Below are positions 49,735-60,000 of a stretch of DNA of 60,000 nucleotides, one piece after another (the first letter of the stretch is position 1; every line of letters begins with the position of its first letter). The position numbers and the translations under genes were made by a program. The notes under the pieces are model-generated. The model was given only the letters and a program-made list of their open reading frames with translations, had not been told where the DNA came from and made no database searches. This stretch comes from Chrysomallon squamiferum. Lineage: Eukaryota; Mollusca; Gastropoda; Neomphalida; Peltospiridae. The DNA lies in assembly GCA_012295275.1 (NCBI GenBank), contig CM022677.1, positions 14,429,332-14,489,331 on the forward strand, written 5' to 3'.

Positions 49735-50160
49735 CAGTAGTAACAGCAGATGTAGTAATACCAGTAGTAGAACTAGTAGAAGCAGTAGCAGTTGTAGTAG
49801 TAGTAGTAGTAGTAGTAATTATATTAGTAACAGCAGCAGCAGAATTTGTAGTTGTAGTATTAGTGCTAATAGTACCAGGAGTAGTAATAGTTGAAGTATT
49901 AATAATAGAGTAGTAACAATGGTAGTAGTTGTAGTATTAGTGGTAATCGTACTAGTAGCAGTAATAGTGGTAATAATTGTAGTATTAGTAGTAACAGTAT
50001 TAGTAGTAACAGTACTAGTTGTAGTAATAGTGGTAATAGTTTCTAGTATTAGTAAAGCAACAGTAGTAGTAGTAATAGTTTGTAATATTGTTGTTATTAT
50101 GATTATTGTTATTGTTATTATTTTTTTGTTATTATTACTGTTATTATTATTATAAAACAT
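49735..50160. repeat. AGT/AAT trinucleotide-rich region
   Basis: Imperfect AGT, AAC and ATT triplets over about 420 bp, giving Val- or Thr-rich frames on the two strands. No gene. Confidence 0.9.
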
Positions 50161-50190
50161 TTTATAACAGTTATAATTAAGATTACTCAC

Positions 50191-50300
50191 AGCACTCTCA
50201 GTGTCTGTTTTGTTGGTGGTGAGGCTAAGGAAGATCACTGTTGTGTTAGAACACACTGCCAAACACACAGCTCAGAAAGCCTGGGGTCCAAAACTGTTTC
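50191..50300 (-). pseudogene. Damaged LRR exon remnant
   Basis: Bounded by TTTATCAG and GCT/GTGAGT on the minus strand. One frame reads LAVCSNTTVIFLSLTTNKTD, LRR-like, but all three frames contain a stop within the bounded segment. It is either dead or the true acceptor lies further in. Confidence 0.35.
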
Positions 50301-51217
50301 CTGATAAATTTAAAACCTAGTTAAAAAAATAACGAAAATACAGAACGCTAAATTATTCAGTAGGTTGTAATTTTACATAAAATAATTAAAAGGTTAATAA
50401 TAATTAATGTGAATATTATGTAATTCAGTATGATTATATTTCAAATAAGTTAAAAATAATAAGAAAATAAACAAATGATAAATAGATAGATACATACATC
50501 AAATAGATAGACAGAAGATAGTCAGAAAGATTAATAATTAAATAAAAATAAATAAACTAAAAATAATCAACTTTCTACTAAAACTTGTTTTAAGAGCATT
50601 TTTATAAATTAAAACTATAAATAAATTTAAAATTATTTAAATTTTCTTCTTCTAAAGCTATTTATGTTCAGAACTAACAAAAGAGAACTTAAAGAAAGAT
50701 AATATAAAATATTTTCTTTCTTTGTCATACTTCAAAATATTACAACTTTCAAAATAATTTTTAAAAACATAAAGAAAAGAAAGGAAGAAAAAAGAAAGAA
50801 AAATAAAACATGATTATTAGGAACAAATAAGAAATGATACATAAAGATAGAGACAGAAAAACAGATAAGTATATAGTAAGTAGAGACATAGTAAGAAAGA
50901 TAAACATATTCATCTGAACATTTACAAGGAAAGAAATACAGACAAACAAAAGCAGAGATAGAAATAAAATAAATAAATAGGGAGGTAGGTACAGAAAGAG
51001 AAACAGACAGATAGACTAAGACATATTTACAGATTTACCTGAATATTTTTCAAAGATTTAAAATGTGAATAAGTGGAAATGTTGGTGTAAAAGCTTGTGG
51101 CAGTTTAAGTCTTGGTCTGGCTGCTTTCAACAAAAACTCCAGTTTCACAAGAAGATTAATGAGTTGAATCACATGATCAAACATTTTCTGTTCCCTTTCT
51201 TTCTAAGACATTATTTT
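50301..51217. other. AT-rich DNA without a recognised gene
   Basis: AAAG- and ATAG-rich simple sequence. The open frames are biased and domain-free. Confidence 0.5.
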
Positions 51218-51393
51218 TTACCAAAATACCTCTGGCATTTGTGGTGTTTGTGGTTTCTTTTCTAGTGTGTCTGGATCATTCTTGGCACAGTCTGAGTTTG
51301 AGTTTTTAGTGGTTGGTCTGGTGATGTCAGTTTGTCTCGGGTCTAATGGTGGTACTGGTGTTGTTGTTGCCAACTGCTGTTTCTTTTTCAGTT
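51218..51393 (-). CDS. Candidate exon of an unknown gene
   Basis: On the minus strand it follows a long T-rich tract and CCACAG. The frame stays open for 57 codons: LKKKQQLATTTPVPPLDPRQ, a Thr/Asn/Ser-rich middle, then TLEKKPQTPQMPEVFW and a stop. Alternatively it ends at a GAG/GTATTT donor just before that stop. It is polar and proline-rich, like a disordered tail. It is downstream (same strand) of coiled-coil exon copy 3 and may belong to that gene. Confidence 0.35.
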
Positions 51394-52404
51394 CTGTGGA
51401 AAAAAAAAAATAAAAATAGAAAGAAAAAAATTAAATATATAATAAACAAAGAGGGCAGACCTTGAAATTAAGAGAAAACATTAAGTGAATATAAATACAA
51501 ATATTTATCCAAATCATTGGTAACTATTTAAAATACAAGCAAGTTATCAGAATAATACTGGTTCTAAAAAAATCACTAATAATAATAATTTCCAGAAAAC
51601 AAAATATATTGACAATACAAGTTTACACTTCATTACTGTTTGGGTTTGTTTGGCCATTAAATAGAGCTGTTAGGGAATACAGAATATCTATTAAAGAAAA
51701 AATGAAAATACTAAAAACTTCAAATCCCAAAGAGTATTTGTCAAATCTGAACAACAGTAAGCAGAGATGGTCAGATGATTCTTTATTTTATTTTTTCAAA
51801 ACTCTTAACAGCAACATAAAAAAAAAAATAATAATAATAAACTGTTATAAATAAATAACTAATGTTTCTGTTATTATTAAAATTTAAACTGTACTGGTAC
51901 CAGTTACTGGATTATTCAGACACAAAGGGGTGTGGGATATTTTTGATATACTTTGTATAATCATTATAATGATAATGATGATAATGGTATTAATTTAATT
52001 AATTAACAAAACAATAGCAAATAAATGTTTATTATTATGGTATTTTACAATCAGTAATGAGTTGTTACTATAAAATTTATTTCACTTTCTCTAAGAAATA
52101 AAAATAAGATAAATAAGATACAACTTGGAACTGTGCAGTCTGCAGTGTCTGTACAGCTGATTCATCCTTCTCCATAACATAAATTGCCTTTCTAGACAGC
52201 AGCCGAATAATACAGCAATTACCTGTATAAAAGATTTATCATTAATTCGTAAACAAAGATTTTAGCAATTCCAACATGAACATGACACTTTTTTTTTCTT
52301 TTTATTTTCTATCTACATTTGTCTGATAAATGCATTTTTGTTTGCTTATTATCATTCATGCAATATGTCTCTCTCACACACAAACACTCACATACAAATG
52401 TCCG

Positions 52405-52450
<46 letters not shown>

Positions 52451-52527
52451 AAAATTAATAAAAGAACATACCCTGCCACTGTTGAAGGTTTTCTGAAAAC
52501 ATTCTAACACAGGCCTGACACAGCACT

Positions 52528-52800
52528 TGACACCAGACTGTTGGTTCACATTATCACTAGTCTCTAGTATCCCTTCTCTGAAACTCTGTGATGATGAAGT
52601 AGGGGACAGGGACCTGGGTGCATTCGTCCCACTTTGAATCATGTACAGGACTAGCTTGGTCCATCGAATGAGGCGAGACATCACCTGCTGCTCAACTTCC
52701 TGGCTGCTGCCTTTGCACACAGCCAATCCAGTCATCTATCAAATTGTTTTGTTTGGCAGTGTAGCAGATGAAGTCTTTTTACCAGCATCAGCTGAATGTA
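52528..52800 (-). pseudogene. Degenerate repeated coiled-coil exon, copy 3
   Basis: The minus strand reads ADAGKKTSSATLPNKT, SSQEVEQQVMSRLIRW (a shortened coiled-coil block), then NAPRSLSPTSSSQSFREGIL and ETSDNVNQQSGVKCCV, matching blocks of the copy at 45709-46200 with an internal deletion. Two adjacent stops lie near 52738. The open frame to 52406 passes into a translated CA repeat. Confidence 0.45.
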
Positions 52801-53439
52801 AACCATCGATACATCATATTATAGTATTCCAGCAGCACTTGCACTCTACAGAGGGTTCTGGTCAATGATTGTGTAGGAGGATAAGATATTTATAAAATAT
52901 TTCACTCACTTCTGATTTTTCATAGAAACATTCTTTAAATTCATTTGGAATATTTTCTCCTTATACTTTCTGCAATATCCATACCAATGATGATTTTAAT
53001 TGGTCCTGGAAAACATCAAAAATAAATAAATATTAGTAATGAAATGAAAAAAAAAAAAATAATAATAATAATAAAGACCTTATACATTCGTGGGTTTATA
53101 TTGTATGAGTTGAACATTTTGTAATACATATAGGTGTCATAAAGCAATTAATATCAACCAGGTACATTATCTGTAGATACAGATGTAAATAGTTTTGTGA
53201 TGCCATAGTATTAGTCATATTATCTGCATAAGACTCCTACTTCAAAAAATAATCATTTCAGTAGTGTTTTGTGCATGTATTAATATTGTTTGTGATTATG
53301 ATTATAAATTATCTCTGTGTGTGTGTATATGTGTGTGTGTCTGTGTGTGTTAAATATTATTATAACAAATAATTTTATTAAAGTTTTACAGTGGCTACAT
53401 ATGAAATAACCTGGTCATATATTAAAAAAATAATAATAA

Positions 53440-53447
53440 AAATAAAA

Positions 53448-53507
<60 letters not shown>

Positions 53508-53530
53508 ATAATAAATAAATAAATAAATAA
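53440..53530. repeat. (AAT)n/(AAAT)n microsatellite
   Basis: About 20 AAT units followed by AAAT units. Similar A/T-rich tracts lie at 53756-53880. Confidence 0.95.
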
Positions 53531-54590
53531 AAAGTTTGTGAGTTGACACATAGTTGTTGTGTGGTGTTTACTTTGGTGTGTGCTACACGTCAATTTCTTT
53601 TAAAACAAATTTAATTACTAGCCACACAAAATTTGCCCCTGATATATCATACAGTGACTGGTAAAACAAAATTAAGACTAAACAATTCTTCTTTATGCTG
53701 TTGACATTAGTACAAACACTGGCAAATTTTGATATTAATCGAGTGTCGTTATTTGAAAAAAAAAATAAAATAAAATAAAATAAATAAGAAATAAGAAAAT
53801 AAATAATAAATAAATATTATTCACGAATCAAAAAAAAAATAATAATAATAATAAATAAATAAATAATAAATAAATAAATATTATTCCCGAATAAGATGGC
53901 TGCCATCAGGTGGCTGTGACGTTTAAATTATACTTAAAGAAAAAATAAAAAATCCAAACTCATTATCAACTATAATAATAAATAGTACTACCTGTCTGCT
54001 TCACAAAATGAAATACTTTAAGCAACTTTTTTGTTGAATGATAATGCGATTACACCAATTCTGTAGAAGATTCTTCGAACGTCAAATAACCAATTACATC
54101 CGTCAAGTCCCGACAATCATCCCGCATTTTTTTGAAAAGACAATCCTAAAAAAAGAAAGAAAAAGAGTTCAAAACAAATAAATAAAATAAAAGAACATAA
54201 CAACCTTTATTAAAATATACTCGATGTGATTATTTTTATTATTATTATTATTTGTTGTTTTTTATTAGCCAATCATTGACGAAAACTTCAAATAAACGGT
54301 GTTGTTATTTTTTCCCCTACTTTCTCTTTCTTCTTTTTTATTTAGTTATATTTATGCACCAAATAAAATCACAGAGCTTACAGTTCACACTACAATAAGT
54401 TGAATAAGTTGCTTGCTATTGATCAGGAATTTACCAGTGTTTGATAACATGGTCTGAAAACATGGTCTGAAAAAAAAATAAAAAAAAAAAAAAAAAAATA
54501 GAAAATGTACAACAATGACAACTGAGCGAGACTGGAAACAAATAATCCCATCAAACATTCATAATGGCACAACATTTATTTATCTTAAAA

Positions 54591-58334
<3,744 letters not shown>

Positions 58335-58550
58335 TGGACATTTTTATATTTAATCATATCAAAATTATTTAAACATATTAAAATATATTTAATCATATCA
58401 AAATTAGTTAAACATATTAAAATATATTTAATCATATCAACATATATTTAATCATATCAAAATTAGTTAAACATATTAAAATATATTTAATCATATCAAC
58501 ATATTTAATCATATCAAAATATACTTAATTGTTTCAAACTATATTTAATT
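58335..58550. repeat. A/T-rich minisatellite
   Basis: About seven irregular copies of ATATTTAATCATATCAAAAT and TAGTTAAACATATTAAA. Confidence 0.85.
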
Positions 58551-59129
58551 ATATCTCAATATATTTGTCTTAAACGTTTCATTTGCCACTATGTAGCCAC
58601 GTACTTACCTTCTAATTAACAGTTCTATTTTGTAAACTCTTCAGAACATGAAATATGTTTCATTATTTTCTGCAAGTGATTATGTGCGTGTGTGCGTGTG
58701 TCTGTGTGCCCATATCTGTCTGTCTGTATAAAAATGTAAACGTATCTTATTTAAATTTATTTTGTGAATATGAATTTGTACGTAAAGTGCCTTTTGAAAA
58801 CTGCGAATGTGAAAAAGGAAATAATTGTATTGAAATGTACGCAAACTAATAAAAATATGTTCCTTATATCAATTCAGGTCTTTTGTTTTATGATTTACAG
58901 TCAGCGATCAAGTGGGTTAACAGAATTTACATTATCCTCACTTGAAGAAATCACAGTTGTTTTCACACGAGTGTTTACAATAATCATGTTCTATGAAAAG
59001 GGATATATTTTCAGAGATAGGTTTGATGCTGAAGTGTGCACTTGTTTAACCAACACAGCACTGATTTTCTGAGACTACTGGGTTCAAGATAAATAAACAG
59101 TAATGAAAATTACAAACAACTTTTCTTGC
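58551..59129. other. AT-rich DNA without a recognised gene
   Basis: The frame at 58764-59072 (102 codons) includes SSLEEITVVFTRVFTI but has no recognisable domain. Nothing else is seen. Confidence 0.4.
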
Positions 59130-60000
59130 GTTCAAATCCTATACTAAGATGTATTATTACTATTTCTATTAATATCACCGTAGTTGCTGTCCTTGTTCCT
59201 AGCTTTGTTGCTGTAATTCTCATTATTGTTTAGCGCTTTTTATTAGTCATTACTCATACTTTCTGAGTAAATTGTATTATTGTAATTTATATTAATGTCG
59301 CCGTCGTTGCCGTCGTACCGGCATAGTTCCTAACGTAGTTATTAGAGTGCTTCTCATTGTTCTTCTTTGTTTTTTTTATCACCTATTATTCTTATTTCTT
59401 ATTTTTGCGCATCCTGTATTAAAATATATTATTAATACATCTTTATTATTAGTATTAACGTTGGAGACGCTGCTGTCGTACCTGTGTTGTCCTTCAAGGC
59501 TTGGTGTTTATTATTCTTTTTCGCATTTTACGATTCTTACTTTCCTACAGTGCGTATCCAGTATTGAAATTACTGTTATTATTACTGATATTACCACTAA
59601 GTTACTGCTATTTCTACTAATCTGCCGCCGTCTCTTTATCGATACTATCGCCATCACTACTAATCTCTCACTGTTACTTCAGCAATACTACTTCTGGTAC
59701 TACTAATGTGTCACTGTTACGTCAGCAATACTACTTCTATTACTATTAATCTGTCAGTTACTTCATCGATACTTTTGATATTACTACTAATCTGTCACTG
59801 TTACTGCGTGAATACTATTGTTATTACTACTAATCTGCCTGTATTACATCAGTGATACTACTGATATTACTACTAATCTACAAGTGTTACTTTAGCGATA
59901 CTACTGTTATCACTACTAATCTACCATTTACTTTAGTGATACTACTGATATGTCACTGTTACTTCAGTGATATACTATCGATATTACTGCTAATCTGCCA
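59130..60000 (+). repeat. CpG-bearing satellite family, block 3
   Basis: Same orientation as block 1. Cores such as TGTCGCCGTCGTTGCCGTCG at about 59295 are followed by the same ATTATTCTTTT and TATTAAAATATATTATTA features. From about 59590 to the window end it passes into a shorter repeat of roughly 45-60 bp built on CTACTAATCTGTCACTGTTA and TTCAGCGATACTACTG-like pieces, comparable to the short-repeat tail of block 1. It runs off the window edge. Confidence 0.8.

Larger units (their letters stand above)
51836..54475. repeat. Segmental duplication, copy B
   Basis: Direct-orientation counterpart of 9975-11470. Extra sequence in this copy includes a (CA)n tract at 52411-52448, a longer coiled-coil exon (52528-52800) and A/T-rich DNA at 52850-53540. 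The matching 3' portion runs from GTGGTGTTTACTTTGGTGTG at about 53560 to the GGAATTTACCAGTGTTTGA region at about 54427. Confidence 0.85.

Noticed and set aside
59076-59095. Possible tRNA or SINE internal promoter (GGGTTCAAGA-like box B)
   Set aside because: No matching box A at the right distance and no cloverleaf could be drawn.

Overview
This window is animal nuclear DNA. It is AT-rich and intron-rich, gene-poor, and crowded with long microsatellites: (GA)n up to about 167 bp, (GT)n of about 97 bp, and AAT, AAAT and CTAT tracts. It also carries minisatellites, decayed DNA transposons and one endogenous virus-like insert. The protein fragments are MCC, a RING/coiled-coil/NHL-type protein, LRR exons, a KRBA2-like integrase and a piggyBac transposase. 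Together with the simple-repeat load they suit an invertebrate, and my tentative guess is a mollusc such as a cephalopod. No sequence seen here fixes the species.

Layout. 1-3150: CTAT/CTGT-rich DNA bracketed by a 170-bp inverted repeat. 4568-7406: a DNA transposon with inverted repeats over 620 bp long and a TATT duplication. 8166-11470: candidate minus-strand exons and one copy of a segmental duplication. 11530-12250: a CpG-bearing satellite family. 12438-14940: a broken DDE-type transposase on the minus strand. 16505-17454: a hAT-like element. 17730-21038: three phase-compatible plus-strand exons of an MCC gene, with a 30-bp minisatellite in one intron. 22120-24102: an 81-bp minisatellite and a second satellite block. 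24679-28330: a RING/coiled-coil/beta-propeller gene on the minus strand. 28670-35060: diverged local duplications, GA arrays and telomere-like sequence. 35060-38900: nothing recognisable.

38905-45211 is the most interesting stretch. A KRBA2-like integrase pseudogene is followed by a piggyBac transposase pseudogene whose reading frame is interrupted by about 3 kb of parvovirus (densovirus)-like DNA. The insert holds a capsid-tail-like ORF, a compact CRE/TATA promoter, an HUH nickase ORF, an SF3 helicase ORF and an acidic ORF. Its frames are far more open than those of the piggyBac around it, so it looks like the younger of the two.

45700-50300: a repeated coiled-coil exon, a minisatellite and LRR exons on the minus strand, one of them expanded into a 64-bp tandem array. 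51218-54475: a candidate exon and the second copy of the segmental duplication. 54690-59130: mostly gene-free. 59130-60000: a third block of the satellite family.

All family assignments come from motifs and recalled family features. No database search was run. Intron borders come from consensus splice sites and phase agreement, not transcripts.
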